From Rhizopus sp. PT2906 (Eukaryota > Mucoromycota > Mucoromycetes > Mucorales > Rhizopodaceae), in the NCBI GenBank assembly GCA_025529335.1, contig JAMYHX010000107.1, positions 37,977-101,976 of the forward strand: a stretch of 64,000 bases of DNA, in the 5' to 3' direction. The translations under genes and the position numbers were made by a program. Of the stretch, positions 1-10,722 are shown in pieces. How positions within the stretch are numbered: position 1 is the stretch's first letter; each line of letters begins with the position of its first letter. The notes under the pieces were generated by a model, which saw nothing but the letters and a program-made list of their open reading frames with translations, was not told the origin of the DNA and made no database searches.

Positions 1-754
1 TTAATAGCTTTCTTAGTTGTATTATTTCTTTTTCTTTTGACAATAGAATCCTACTTAATCGTTTGTTCTTTGCAATGAGATCTGCAATTTTAGCTTTTTC
101 CTTGACAGTTGATAGTCTATGAGGTTCATCTGGCTGTGGTTGTGCTGGCTGGGATGGCGGTTCAGTCTGTTGTTTTGATATAGTCTTTATCGATTTTGGT
201 TCTTGTAAGATATTACGCGTGTCAGTTGTTTCATTATCGACCGTATCCCAAAAACTCACGCCGCCACTATTATTATTACTACTACTGCTACTTCCAACAA
301 TATTACTACTGATATTGCTGCCGATATTGCTGCTGTTGTTTGTATAATTGTTACTATTTGTAATTGATTTATTCGATACGATCATAAAGCCTAGAAAGTA
401 ATAAAAAGTAGATTAGCAATTAGTCAATGTCAAGCATGTGACAATACCTTTTGCTTTAGATCCTTCGACAACAACACAACTAGGTTCTCTTACTATTGTC
501 AATTGATTCTTTGTTTTCTTTGTACTAAAAAAGTCAGAAATAGAAGGGTGCTCTTTCATCTTGATGCTCCATTCTTCACCGTGTGTAGGATGTTTTGCAA
601 GATATTGTATTAATTCAGGAATGGTTGCAGGCGAGATATTTTTATATTTAATATATAAACAAAGTCGTTCAGCAGACATTGGAAATAGTCTAGTCTTATC
701 ATCCTTATAGGCTTGGCGAGCCCAAGCAATATATTGTTCAATAGGTGTATTCAT
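1..754 (-). CDS. hypothetical protein, N-terminal part (runs off left edge)
   Basis: I do not recognise the family. Exon 1 (754-448) encodes about 102 residues beginning MNTPIEQYIAWARQAYKDDK, a helical region rich in aromatic and basic residues. An intron (447-391, GTATTG...TTCTAG with a TGCTAAT-like branch) joins in phase to exon 2 (390-1), which stays open to the window edge. Exon 2 has an Asn/Ser/Gly-rich low-complexity stretch (roughly residues 110-145), then a Gln/Pro-rich linker, then a basic heptad-like segment ending RLSRILLSKEKEIIQLRKLL that looks like a coiled coil or short zipper. An N-terminal helical domain, disordered linker and terminal coiled coil would suit a nuclear or adaptor protein, but this is inference only. 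The C-terminus lies outside the window. The start is the first ATG of the open frame and lies about 760 bases downstream, in gene order, of the APS kinase start. Confidence 0.6.
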
Positions 755-777
755 TTTTAAAAAAGAACAAGAAGGAA

Positions 778-1515
778 CTAGTACTTTTTAATTATTTTCT
801 GAGAATCAAGCAAATTATGTGATAAAAGATAGTCAATGATTGTTTCTACGCCTTGTTCAATAGTCATTTGATCAGTACGAATATGAATTTCTGGCTTCAG
901 GGGTGCTTCGTAGGGTGCAGAAATACCAGTGAATTCCTTAATCTCACCTGCCTTGGCCTTTTTGTAAAGTCCCTTGGGGTCTCTAGATTCGACTACATCG
1001 AGAGGTGCATCTACAAAGACTTCGATAAATGGAATACCTGCTGCTTCATGAAGAGCACGAGCTGCATCACGATCAGCGCGGTATGGGCTAATGAAGGCTG
1101 TGATAGCAATGGTGGTTGAATCTGCAAATAGTTTGGCAACCTATCGATTTGTGTTAGTCTTTGTTTATTTTATTTTATTTATTTATTTATTTATTTACTT
1201 GCCTCGGAGATACGACGAATGTTTTCAGTTCTATCTTCAGGTCCAAAGCCCAAATTTTTATTCAAGCCAAATCTTATGTTATCACCATCTAATCTATATG
1301 CGCTAATACCAGAATGAAGAAGGGTTTGTTCCAAGGCAGCGGCTAACGTAGATTTACCAGAGGCAGATAATCCTGTAAACCAAATTGTATAACCCTATCA
1401 TACTATTTCAATGACAGCCCTTCTTTCTCTTTTACTTTATTACCTTTTGCTTTAATAATTCTTGACGTTCTTGCAACGAAACGTGTCCTGGATGCCATGT
1501 AATGTTGGTAGCCAT
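778..1515 (-). CDS. MET14: adenylylsulfate (APS) kinase
   Basis: Phosphorylates adenosine 5'-phosphosulfate to PAPS with ATP, the second step of sulfate assimilation, in the cytosol. Exons 1515-1444, 1394-1203 and 1140-778 give 208 residues, the usual length of a stand-alone APS kinase. The P-loop GLSASGKST is at residues 32-40. It is followed by [38 protein letters not shown] (substrate and lid region) and [20 protein letters not shown], all family hallmarks. I chose [10 protein letters not shown] as the start because it matches family N-termini; an in-frame ATG at 1617 would add residues read through a GA repeat. Intron 2 (1202-1141) has a GC donor: exon GAG then GCAAGT. Only this junction restores the conserved SEVAKLF. 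The gene is divergent from the alkaline phosphatase across about 175 bases. Confidence 0.95.
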
Positions 1516-1689
1516 ATTGATTATAAATAACAAGAGAGAGAGAGAGAGAGAAAAGGCGACCAAAAGAGCGATAGTCTCTCCCTCTCTCTTTATATGGTAA
1601 TCATTCGGAGATTGCATACTGTACCCTATTGGAAGTTCCTGGGATTGCGTTATCGAGTGTAGTCATCATTCACAGCTACAACACACAAG
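1516..1689. promoter_or_regulatory. divergent promoter between APS kinase and alkaline phosphatase, with (AG)n tract
   Basis: This is the 174-base space between two divergent start codons. It contains an (AG)9 microsatellite at 1533-1550, purine-rich on the + strand and pyrimidine-rich on the APS kinase sense strand, immediately upstream of the APS kinase ATG. No clear TATA box is visible. A shared bidirectional promoter is inferred from spacing only. Confidence 0.4.
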
Positions 1690-3757
1690 ATGTCATTTTT
1701 ATTAATCAACTCAAAGGCACCATCAAATAAAGAAGGAAGAGGGGAAGCACTGATAAACAGAGACATAAAAAAGGAATGTGTTCCAAATAAGGTAATCTCT
1801 GCCTTTCTCACACATAAAAGCGTCATTCTCTTTTCTGTTTTTCTCTTTCTTTTTTTTTACATTTTTATTTATTTTTGTATGTCCAAAGCGAATTATAGTA
1901 CAATCACAGTAGATCCAGAAGGAGCAAGTGAACCAAGAGAAGAAGTATGTAAAATAAAAAGAAATGGACCAAGACTAACATATTGAAAACAGAATCGAAA
2001 AAGATTTCATATCATCGTAGGATCCATCATTCTTACCTTTATTGCTTCGGTCATTATTGGATTCTTTATTTTATTAGGCAAAAATAATGCAGGTAAAATA
2101 AAGATTATATAAAAAAGCTTCGGTCGTTGACTCTGAAAAAGACCCTCCACGTAACGTGATCATGATGATCAGTGATGGATTTGGACCTGCTTCTGAAACA
2201 TATGCCCGTCAATATTCCACTTGGCTCAACAAACGCGATGTCAAGAGCATGTTACCCTTGGATGAAATTCATGTCGGCCATAGTCGTACTCAAAGCAGTT
2301 CTAGTCTAGTCACAGATAGTGCTGCAGGTGCTACTGCATTTGCATGTGCACATAAGTCGTATAATGGCGCGATCGGCGTGTTTCCAGACAAAAAACCCTG
2401 CGCTACCGTCTTGGAATCAGCCAAGATTCATAAAGACATGTTGACAGGTCTTGTAGTCACGTCTCGCATCACTCACGCTACACCAGCTTCCTTCTCGGCC
2501 CATGTTGCCTGGCGTGATTGGGAAAATTTGATTGCAGAGCAGCAAATTGGACATACTCCTCTCGGCAGAACGGTTGATTTAATGTTTGGAGGTGGCATCT
2601 GTGAGTTTTTGAGTAATACGACTGAAGGTAGCTGTCGTGCAGATGACCGTGACTTGTTTAAGGAAGCACAAGATATCTTTGGCTGGAACGTCAAGTATGG
2701 ATCAAGAAAGCACTTGGATCACTTAAAGGAAGATGAGGTTGAATTACCCATCATGGCTTTATTTGCGCCACATGTAAGTCATTCTAAAATACATATAAAA
2801 CTATGTACTGATGAGATATACATGAAAAAATAGCACATGGATTATGAGATTGATAGAAAGCACGATGAACAACCCGCACTTCATGAGATGGTAGCCAAAG
2901 CGTTAGCTATTCTTGAAAAAAAGTCAAAGGAGCAAAACAAGGGATTCTTCTTGATGATCGAAGGTAGTCGTATTGACATGGCTGCTCACACAAATGACCC
3001 TGCTGCCCATGTTCATGATATTCTCGAATACCAACGTACGGTTCAGTTGGTTAAGGACTTTGTAGAGGAGCATCCAAATACAGTCATGGTTTCAACTAGT
3101 GATCATGAAACAGGAGGATTTACTGCTGGAAGACAAGTGGGTGAAGATTATCCCGAATACAAGTGGTAAGCATATCCATGAGCAACATGAACAGGTTGTC
3201 TTAGATTCTTATTAGGAATCCTGAAGTGATTCAACGTGTTCAAAATTCTTCTGAAGCATTAGCAAGCGCCTGGGAATCATTCATAAAGACTGAATCAAAT
3301 GTTCAGGTGATTGACCATTTCCTTCGACACGTTATTATCAAGGATGGTCTAGGTATTGATGACGCGACTGAACAAGAAATTGACAAGATCAAGGCCTGGG
3401 AAAAGAGTGGCAAAACGGCCGAACAGCTGGCCTATCTATTTGGCGACATGGTCTCTCGTCGTGCACTTATTGGCGTAAGTATATGATATGTATATAAAGT
3501 ATTAATAGTAACAATAATAATAATAATAATAGTGGACTACCCATGGACATACGGCTGTTGATGTCAACCTGTATGCTAAAGGAGATGGCACTGAAGTATT
3601 GCGAGGTAGCCATGAGAATACAGACATCGGTGACTTTATTATTGACTATCTTGGTTTGGATCTTGAGCCACTCACGGATAAACTTAAGGACTTGCCCGTT
3701 TCCGACAAGTTGCTTTCAATGCAAATGGAGAATAGAGTGACAAGTTATCATGGTTAA
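1690..3757 (+). CDS. PHO8: vacuolar-type alkaline phosphatase, type II membrane protein
   Basis: Hydrolyses phosphomonoesters. Family members sit in the vacuole membrane with the catalytic domain in the lumen. Exons 1690-1944, 1993-2092, 2142-2773, 2834-3165, 3216-3474 and 3533-3757 give about 600 residues. Visible motifs are MMISDGFGPAS (metal site), VTDSAAGATAFACA (the nucleophile Ser lies in DSAAGATA), RIDMAAH, STSDHETGGF and WTTHGHTAVDV (metal His residues). A basic NRKRFHIIV precedes a single hydrophobic segment ending FILLGKNN, a type II anchor. The N-terminal part is uncertain. Bases 1792-1888 look like an intron (GTAATC donor, long pyrimidine tract), but removing them breaks the frame, so the open reading is kept. 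Intron 2093-2141 is chosen over a 25-base alternative because 49 bases is the usual size here. Confidence 0.9.
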
Positions 3758-3894
3758 TATGATTGGTTGAATAAACGCTTACTAACCCAAGACTGACGTT
3801 AATTGTGTAACATATATATGCTTACACTTTCGCGGGGGTATTTATTCTTCATTCTATCGAGTTCTTTTTCTTTTCTTTATTTTATTTAAAAAAG

Positions 3895-4811
3895 ATGCTT
3901 TCCACCGCTGCTCGTACGATCAAGACAAACACCCTTAAGCGTGCCGTCAGTCCTTTGACGACTTCTATCCGTACTAAGGTGACATTGCCTTCTCTTCCTT
4001 ATGCATACAACGTAAGTAAAAAATAAAAATAAACAACAACATAACCTTAACGCGTGCTCGCGTTTTTTTTTTCTTCATTCTCTTTAGGCACTTGAACCCT
4101 ACATCAGTGAAGAGATCATGACTCTTCATCACACTAAGCATCATCAAACTTATGTCAATGCGTTCAACCAAGCTGAAGAAAAGCTTCAAAACGCTTTCCA
4201 AGCTAATGACTTAACTCAACAACTCGCTCTTCAGAATGCCCTCAAGTTCAATGGTGGTGGACACATCAACCATTCCTTGTTCTGGAAGAACTTGGCTCCC
4301 AAGGATCAAGGTGGTGGTAAACTTCCCAAGGGTGCTTTGTCTTCTGCTATCGAAAAGGAGTTTGGCTCCTTTGATAACTTTATCAAGGAATTCAATGCTG
4401 CTGCTGCTGGTGTTCAAGGTATTGTTGATTAAATTAAAAAGAAGAATGATATTGATCTTTTCGTTTATAGGTTCTGGATGGGCTTGGTTAGGTTATAACA
4501 AGGCCGCTAACCGTCTTGAACTTGCTACAACCCCCAACCAAGATCCTTTGCTCCGTAAGTGTGAATGTGACAAGGTATAGAGTATGACTAATAACATCTT
4601 TCTTTAGACCTGGTTCCTCTTTTGGGCATTGACGTTTGGGAACACGTAAGATGATAAAGTGATTTCTTTTATAATAATAATAACAATAATTTATTTGCTC
4701 CAATAGGCCTACTATTTACAATACAAGAATGTTCGTCCCGACTACCTTAAGGCTGTCTGGGAAGTCGTCAACTGGGAAACTGTTGCTGAACGTTTTGCAA
4801 AGGCTAAATAA
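3895..4811 (+). CDS. SOD2: mitochondrial manganese superoxide dismutase
   Basis: Dismutates superoxide to hydrogen peroxide and oxygen in the mitochondrial matrix. Exons 3895-4011, 4088-4418, 4471-4554, 4608-4645 and 4707-4811 give 224 residues. The first 30 or so residues ([18 protein letters not shown]...) are basic and hydroxylated without acids, a typical presequence. Metal ligands are visible in [19 protein letters not shown] and [22 protein letters not shown] carries the Gln typical of Mn rather than Fe enzymes. All introns are 46-76 bases. The stop codon lies only three bases before the stop codon of the convergent YPT7, so its polyadenylation signal probably lies inside the YPT7 coding sequence. 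Confidence 0.95.
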
Positions 4812-4814
4812 ACA

Positions 4815-5600
4815 CTAACATGCACATTTATTGATATCTTCATCTACTGTTATTTCATTATCTAATCGAATTGGATCGCTCAATTCACCATAAAGTTGCA
4901 CACTCGTCTCTTGTTGAAGTGCATTCCTTGCGATTGTCTGAAAAGCTTGTTCTATGTTGATAGCCTCCTTGGCTGAGGTTTCAAAGTATCTATACAACTG
5001 TGTATGAGTGTATATGTTATGAATTGAGGATGAGGTATTTACGGTATATTGCCCTTCGCCTGACAGAATGTCATGGCTCTTTTTTGAGATACCATCCTCT
5101 TTGACTCATCCATATCAATCTTGTTCCCCAATACCACAAACGGGAAATGCTCAGGATCTCGAGGTGACGCTTGAACAAGGAATTCATCATGCCACTGACC
5201 TAATGATTCATATGATTTGTTATTATTGACATCATATACCAAGACACAGCAGTCAGCTCCTCGATAAAATGCGACACCTAACGACTGGAATCGCTCTTGG
5301 CCTGCGGTATCCCATATCTGCATAGTAACGACCGTATCATCATCTATGGTTATTTCTTTTGTCAGAAAATCAGCCCCGATTGTTGCCTTGTAGTGAGAAC
5401 TAAACTTCTTGTTGACATATTGGTTCATCAAGGAAGTCTTTCCTACTCTGATTGTAATGTTGGCTCATTGCTCATCTGTTATAGTTATACTCTATTACCC
5501 GCTGTCTCCCAAGATAATCACCTAAAATACATGATAAACAAATAGGAAACAAGTATCTTGTTTATATTTATACCTTTAATAACACTTTTCGCTTTGTCAT
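4815..5600 (-). CDS. YPT7: Rab7-type small GTPase
   Basis: Controls late endosome to vacuole traffic and homotypic vacuole fusion through effectors such as HOPS. Exons 5600-5574, 5521-5499, 5447-5043 and 4989-4815 give 209 residues, the normal Ypt7 length. Visible motifs are [15 protein letters not shown] (P-loop), [10 protein letters not shown] (switch I), [13 protein letters not shown] (switch II), LGNKIDMD and [15 protein letters not shown], with a C-terminal CAC for double geranylgeranylation. The last intron is spliced at TATAG before ATAC rather than at the upstream CAG, because only this restores NIPYFETSAK. The two 5' exons (27 and 23 bases) are too short to be seen as ORFs; they rest on the splice sites and the P-loop. 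Confidence 0.95.
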
Positions 5601-5794
5601 GGTTACCAAAATAAAAGAAATAAAATAAGAAAAAAAAAAGAATCTCTTCTCCCTTGCGCCAATTCAAAAAAAAAAAAAAAAAACATTTCATCAGTTATTG
5701 ACAAGCAATAGTGCTTGACTACATTATTATGCACTTGTTTTCTAATACATAAAGTAATGGTATGCAACAATAAGGTATTTTATTTTATTTTATT

Positions 5795-7704
5795 TTACAT
5801 AATGTGACATTGAGCTGATCCTCTTTGTTTATTCTCCAACTTTTTAAACTTTACTACATGCTCCATCATTTTTAACCGATCCTTGGCTTCCTTGTGATCA
5901 TGCTTACTTGCTTTGGAGTAGTAATGATGGGCCTTTTTATAATCTCTTGGTACACCAATGCCAACCTCATAATACCATCCTAAGAGGTAATATGCTTCTG
6001 GCAGATGGTGTTCGACAGCTGCTAGACGGCACCATCGAAACGCTGCATCCTCATCTCGTGCATGTGTCTTGATCCATTGTGATTCGTCATGTTCAAAGAG
6101 ATACCTTTGCTCCTCCATTTGCTCCTGAGGTACTTGGACCCCTTGGTTGTACAGTCGACTGAGAGCAATCATGGCCAATGAATGGTTTTGTTGTGCTGCC
6201 ATTTCATAGTAATGAAAAGCCTTTGTGAGATCAATACGTTGATTATATCGGCCTTGTTCAAACAAAGTGCCTAGTTTATATTGTGCTGATGATAAACCGA
6301 TCTCCGCCGCATGATCTAGATAGCTCATGGCACCAAAGCTACCCCCATAGCTTTGAATGATTTCACTATGACATGCGAGTTAATTTCTTCCTCAGAAAAA
6401 AAAAGGATATGAACTTACTTGGGTATATTGACAGAAGGATAATCATTAAGTAATAGTAATCCTAGGGTATAAGGAGCTTCAGGACACGCCGTACCTGTTG
6501 ACTTTTCACATGCTTTTATCAATAGCTGAATAGCTGCCATCACGTTCTGTCTAGATCCAAATTCACCGTTCAGATGAATCATGGCAATGCGCTAATAAAT
6601 ATGTGAGTTTTTATCTAACATTTACACAAAGTTACTTACGTAGAGTGCTTCCACTAAACCTAGACCGGCTGCATCTTCATACAACTGGAAAGAGGTCATA
6701 TAATCTTGCTCTTTCTCGTAGTACTGTGCAACAGCAAACATGGCCTCAGGCACACGTTCTTTTGCAGCCACCTCATAGTACTTTAAAGCCTTGGTTGGGC
6801 TCTTTTTGAACCCATAGAGCCCGCGATCAAGCCAAGAGGCTAGAAGATAGGCTGCTTCTCCTACGCGTTGATTGGCCAACTTCTTGATCCACCTTACACC
6901 TTCCTCCTGTAACATCTTTTGCTTCCTAATTTGTGCATCATCCACATCTTCTTCAATAAAAGCTGCCTGTTGTGTATTTGGATTATCAATGCTACTACGT
7001 CGACTGTCCATACTTGTCCTATAGCTCATACGACTGACTGGTCTCAGGAACACATTTGAAGGCCTGGGCTGTGATGATGTGGACGGCTTGTCGTATAAAC
7101 CAGCAATTTCAAGGAGGTATTTTGCATAGGTCAGCTGTACGATTGGGTCCTTCGTTTTTAGAGCCATACTTCGATACAGCTTGATCGCATCCGGGTGATT
7201 TGTTAGACTATAGGAAGCTTTGGCATATTTAGATTGATAAGAGAATGCGTTTGACGGAGTCTGTGAGGGTGTGAAGGATGTGATCGAGGGTGGTCGTTCA
7301 TGGTATTCTGTAATGGCTATATTATTCCGCGGCTGAAGATAGCTCGATGTCAGGTCTGGATCATGCTGCGGTAGTTCTGGAGGATGTGGCGGTTCTTCTT
7401 CCTTATGCTGCTCTTGTCTTGGCGAAGACTCTTCGCTCGATATCATCATGTCATCCATGAGTGGTGGAAGTGTCTTGAGCGGTGGCAGTAGTTCAAATGG
7501 TTGTGGTGAGTGTTGTTCTACCAGCGTCTTGCTCATTCTCCTGCACACTGGCTGAAGCTCCGGTGTACTTGGTAAATCGTTGACGAGGCCAGGTTGATAT
7601 GATTGAATCGTCTCTTCATCGAAATCAGGGTTAATAACTCTTAAAGTGCGTGGCGGTGATGTTTCATGAAGAGATGTGTCAGAAAGTTGATCGTCAGAGT
7701 CCAT
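5795..7704 (-). CDS. Sel1-repeat chitin synthase regulatory factor, Skt5/Chs4-like
   Basis: Exons 7704-6640, 6591-6419 and 6365-5795 give 602 residues. The first 140 or so residues are Pro/Ser/Gln-rich and probably disordered. From about residue 180 there are consecutive Sel1-like repeats, for example GEAAYLLASWLDRG, ALKYYEVAAKERVPEAM and AFHYYEMAAQQNHSLAM. The protein ends CHIM, a CaaX prenylation box. Skt5/Chs4-type activators of class IV chitin synthase share exactly this layout (disordered N-terminus, Sel1 solenoid, C-terminal CaaX), which ties the protein to the plasma membrane and to cell-wall synthesis. Other Sel1 proteins share the repeats, so the CaaX box is what makes this assignment. 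Both introns are about 50 bases and in phase. Confidence 0.8.
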
Positions 7705-8190
7705 TTTTTAAATAATAAAAATAAAAATAAAAATAAAAGAGAAGAAAAAAATGGAAAAGAAAGCTAAAAATAAATGACCCTTCTCCCTTCTTTCTCTGTG
7801 TCCTTTCTTAGTAACCCTTCACACTTTTTTTTTTACCCCTTCTCAGTTTCAATACTCTTTATGGGAAGAATGAAGTGACGTGAATAGGTTCAATCTTTAA
7901 ATAAGAATGTGTAGGGAAAGTCTATTTTTATAAACACACAGAAGCGCATTTATAAATGTGCAATTTTATTTGTTGTTGTTGCTCGTGATTTTTCCGTTGG
8001 AAACTGGGTTTGATTGTAGGTTACATCATTTAGGAACAAAGCACTCTACAATGGACAGTATTCATGTGTAAAAAGATAGTTGGTATATCACGTGAACACA
8101 TTAAAATCTTTTTTAGAAATGATTGACCTTGTGTTGATGAACAAAAGAAAGAATCAATTTTAAAGCAATAAGTCTACAGTTTTTTTTTTA
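7705..8190. other. 486-bp intergenic: SKT5-like promoter and KRI1 3' flank
   Basis: AT-rich sequence with several A and T runs, including AAATAAAAATAAAA just upstream of the Skt5-like ATG. I see no open frame, RNA gene or convincing repeat. Confidence 0.4.
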
Positions 8191-10083
8191 TTAATAAATC
8201 TGCTTTTTCTTTTGCTTTTGAGTCTTTTTCTTTTTTGATGACTCTGATTTAAGTGTTGTTGGTGGTGGTGATGGAAGGGTTTTGACCACTTGTGCAATAT
8301 GCTTTTCAATATCTCTCTTCTTCATAGTCTTGTTTTTCTTAAAGTATTTCTTTTCTACCTTCTTCTTATATTCTGGACGGTATCTATTATCAAGTAAAGT
8401 TAGATATGTATTATGATCGTAGTAATTATCACTTACGGAGCCAGTTGTTTGATGCCAACATATTTATTTAGCTCAGCATCATCAGCCAGTAAGATTTCTT
8501 CAGGCGTCAATCCATAGTTTTCAGGTTCAGTCTTTGTATATTTGAATCGAGTATAAACATCACCACCTATCACATCTTCATAATTAAGGGAATAATATTC
8601 ATCCATGAGCTTTTCAATTTGTTCTCTTTTAGCCCTCTTTGATTCATTATCTTCGTTATCTTCACTTTCAAGCTTTCTCTTTTTATCATTGCCAGTATAC
8701 TTTTCACCACCAGGAAGATAGTCTGCATCCATAATGAAATTATCATTGTCATCATCAGGTAAGCCGGTATCAATATCATCATTCCAAGTTGGTTTTTCGT
8801 TCACATTTTCTCCTTCTGCATAATAATCCTCATTGAACACGCTATTCATTTGTTCATCAAATTTTTCAGGATCGAAATCTGCGTCCAAGTCTATGTTTTC
8901 TAATCCTAATGCCTTTGAACCCGAGATTTCATAAATTTCCTTTAACTTGTCCTTAATCTCCTTCATCTTTTTATTCTTTTGTTGCTTCAAGTCCTCAATC
9001 TTTTGCTGCTTCAATGCTTCCTTCTTGGCCTTTTCTCTTGCTCTTCTCTTTGCTCTCTTACTTTCCTTTCTACGCACTGTTCCATCAATGTCACGAGCAT
9101 AGGATTGGATAGTAGATGCACCCTCTTCTTCAAATCTAAAGTTATATTTACTTTCAAATCGATCAATATCATCCAACTCTGCTTCATCCTTCTCCACTTC
9201 CTCTTCATTGATTTCAACATGTGAATTTTCTTTTTCAACCCATCCACGATTTAAAACATAGTCCATCAAGAAAGCATCTTCTTCACTTATATTTGGGTTA
9301 TTCTTATAATTAGTCCATTCTTTAAATGCTTCCTTGGTTATATCATCATTCTTCATTTGCTCCAACAAGAACTTTTTATATTCAGATTCTTCTTCTTCTT
9401 TCTCCTCTTTTGTCTTTTCTTTCTTGACCAAAAAATCATCATCTTCGTCTTCCTCATTTTCAGCTACACTCTTGAACGCATTACGCAGCATTTCTTGTTC
9501 TTGATTGTGTGTGAGATCTTCTTGGCCATAATTTTCTCTATCTTCGTCCTCAACATGACCACCGTGGCTGAGCAACATTTCACGTTCGTAATCTTTGAGG
9601 GTCATTGGTTTCTCTTCTTTTTTGGTCTCCCTTATCTCTGGCTTGATATCTTTGAAGAAATCCGTCTTGTCGTACACGCGCGGATCTTTGGCACGAATGG
9701 CAGCAATAGTTCGAAAGATCTGAGAGTCAACAGCAGGTGTCAGTTGTTTAGCATCATCGTCTTCTTCTTCGTCTGAATCTGATTCGTATTCACTGCTACT
9801 GCTGTCTTCAGCTTGTTCTTTTTCAGCCTTGGCAGCTACTTCAGCTTCAATTTCTGCAATAGCTTGCTTTACTATTTATAAGATTAGAACAATCGATCAG
9901 TTTTGAAGAGAAAGCGTATTTACATAATTCAGGTCTTTGATAATCTTGATTAGGATCTTCTCTTTCTCTAATTTGAACTTGGAATTCCTCAGTGTTGTCA
10001 CTAGAGGAAGCACTACTATCACTGCTATCGCTGCTATAGCTACTGCTGGTACTTGATACACTATCTCTACGATCTTTCTTCAT
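8191..10083 (-). CDS. KRI1: Kri1 ribosome biogenesis protein
   Basis: A nucleolar protein needed for 40S subunit maturation, partner of Krr1 in yeast. Exons 10083-9924, 9871-8437 and 8383-8191 give 595 residues. The N-terminus is a Ser/Asp-rich acidic tract (SSDSSDSSASSSDN), followed by KDPRVYDKTDFF and MTLKDYEREMLL, both characteristic of the Kri1 family, long acidic and Lys-rich coiled segments, then GDVYTRFKYTKTEPENYGL and GIKQLAPYRPEYKKKV, the conserved C-terminal Kri1 region. A basic tail ends KKKKTQKQKKKQIY. The last exon is assigned by phase and by the conserved APYRPEY junction. The start is the first ATG, just downstream of a 29-A tract. Confidence 0.92.
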
Positions 10084-10100
10084 TATTTTATTTTATAAAG

Positions 10101-10129
<29 letters not shown>
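10101..10129. repeat. 29-base poly(A) tract in the divergent KRI1/ETFRF1 promoter
   Basis: An uninterrupted run of 29 A on the + strand between the KRI1 start (10083) and the LYR gene start (10267). Long homopolymers are typical nucleosome-excluding promoter elements in fungi. Its exact length may be unreliable. Confidence 0.7.
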
Positions 10130-10131
<2 letters not shown>

Positions 10132-10266
10132 ATTAAACCTTTCATTTTAAGCCACTCTCAGCAGTTACAAACAAGTAGAAAGCTGACTTCATACACACAC
10201 CCACACACACAATTGCTGTGTTCTATTTTTCATTTTCTTTTTTTTTTTCTTTTTACTGTCTAAATC

Positions 10267-10627
10267 ATGACGCATTCCCCACTTCGTCCACAAGTCATTT
10301 CACTTTACAAGCAAGTAAAAACTTTCTTATATTAAAAAGAGGGGCAAACAAATTTATAAACAATAGCTTGTTTACTTGGGAAGAGAATATCCAGCTGGGT
10401 GGGATTTTTTTCGACCCAAACTAAAAGCGGCCTTTTTAAAGAATAAAGACTTGACAGATACCCAAGAGATTGAAAAACGAATCAAGCATGGAGAATATAT
10501 TATCAAAGGTAACCATGACAACCTTTGACGACGTTAACCCTGACAACATAATATAGAGTTGGAAACAATGTATTATTTAAGAAAATATCGCACCTTAAGA
10601 AAAAGGTACAACGAACCATGTGCATGA
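10267..10627 (+). CDS. LYR-motif (Complex1_LYR) protein, ETFRF1/LYRM5 homologue
   Basis: LYR proteins work in the mitochondrial matrix with acyl carrier protein. ETFRF1 in animals binds the electron-transfer flavoprotein and removes its FAD. Exons 10267-10314, 10367-10508 and 10557-10627 give 86 residues, the normal size of the family. The protein begins MTHSPLRPQVISLYKQ and continues LVYLGREYPAGWDFF, RPKLKAAFLKNKDL, KHGEYIIKELETMYYLRKYR. The order LYK..LLYLGREYP..LK..F.KNKD..GE...KELE..YFLRKYR is that of ETFRF1, closer than to other LYR members. All three splice junctions keep phase and are about 50 bases apart from the next exon. The gene is too small and split to be seen as a single ORF. 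The mitochondrial function is inferred from the family. Confidence 0.85.
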
Positions 10628-10722
10628 AACCCTTTTAGATGCAAGTTATAAAACTTGTAACACAAGAAATAAAATGCCTTTTTCTTCCTTTCTTTTTCTT
10701 TTTCTTTCTTTCTACATATAAA

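Noticed and set aside
1516..1617. Upstream in-frame ATG (1617) of APS kinase
   Set aside because: The extension is encoded by the AG microsatellite region and has no counterpart in the family; ATG 1515 begins the conserved N-terminus.
2093..2117. 25-base intron in PHO8 that would also keep phase
   Set aside because: Too short for splicing; a 49-base alternative with the same donor also keeps phase and matches the usual intron size.
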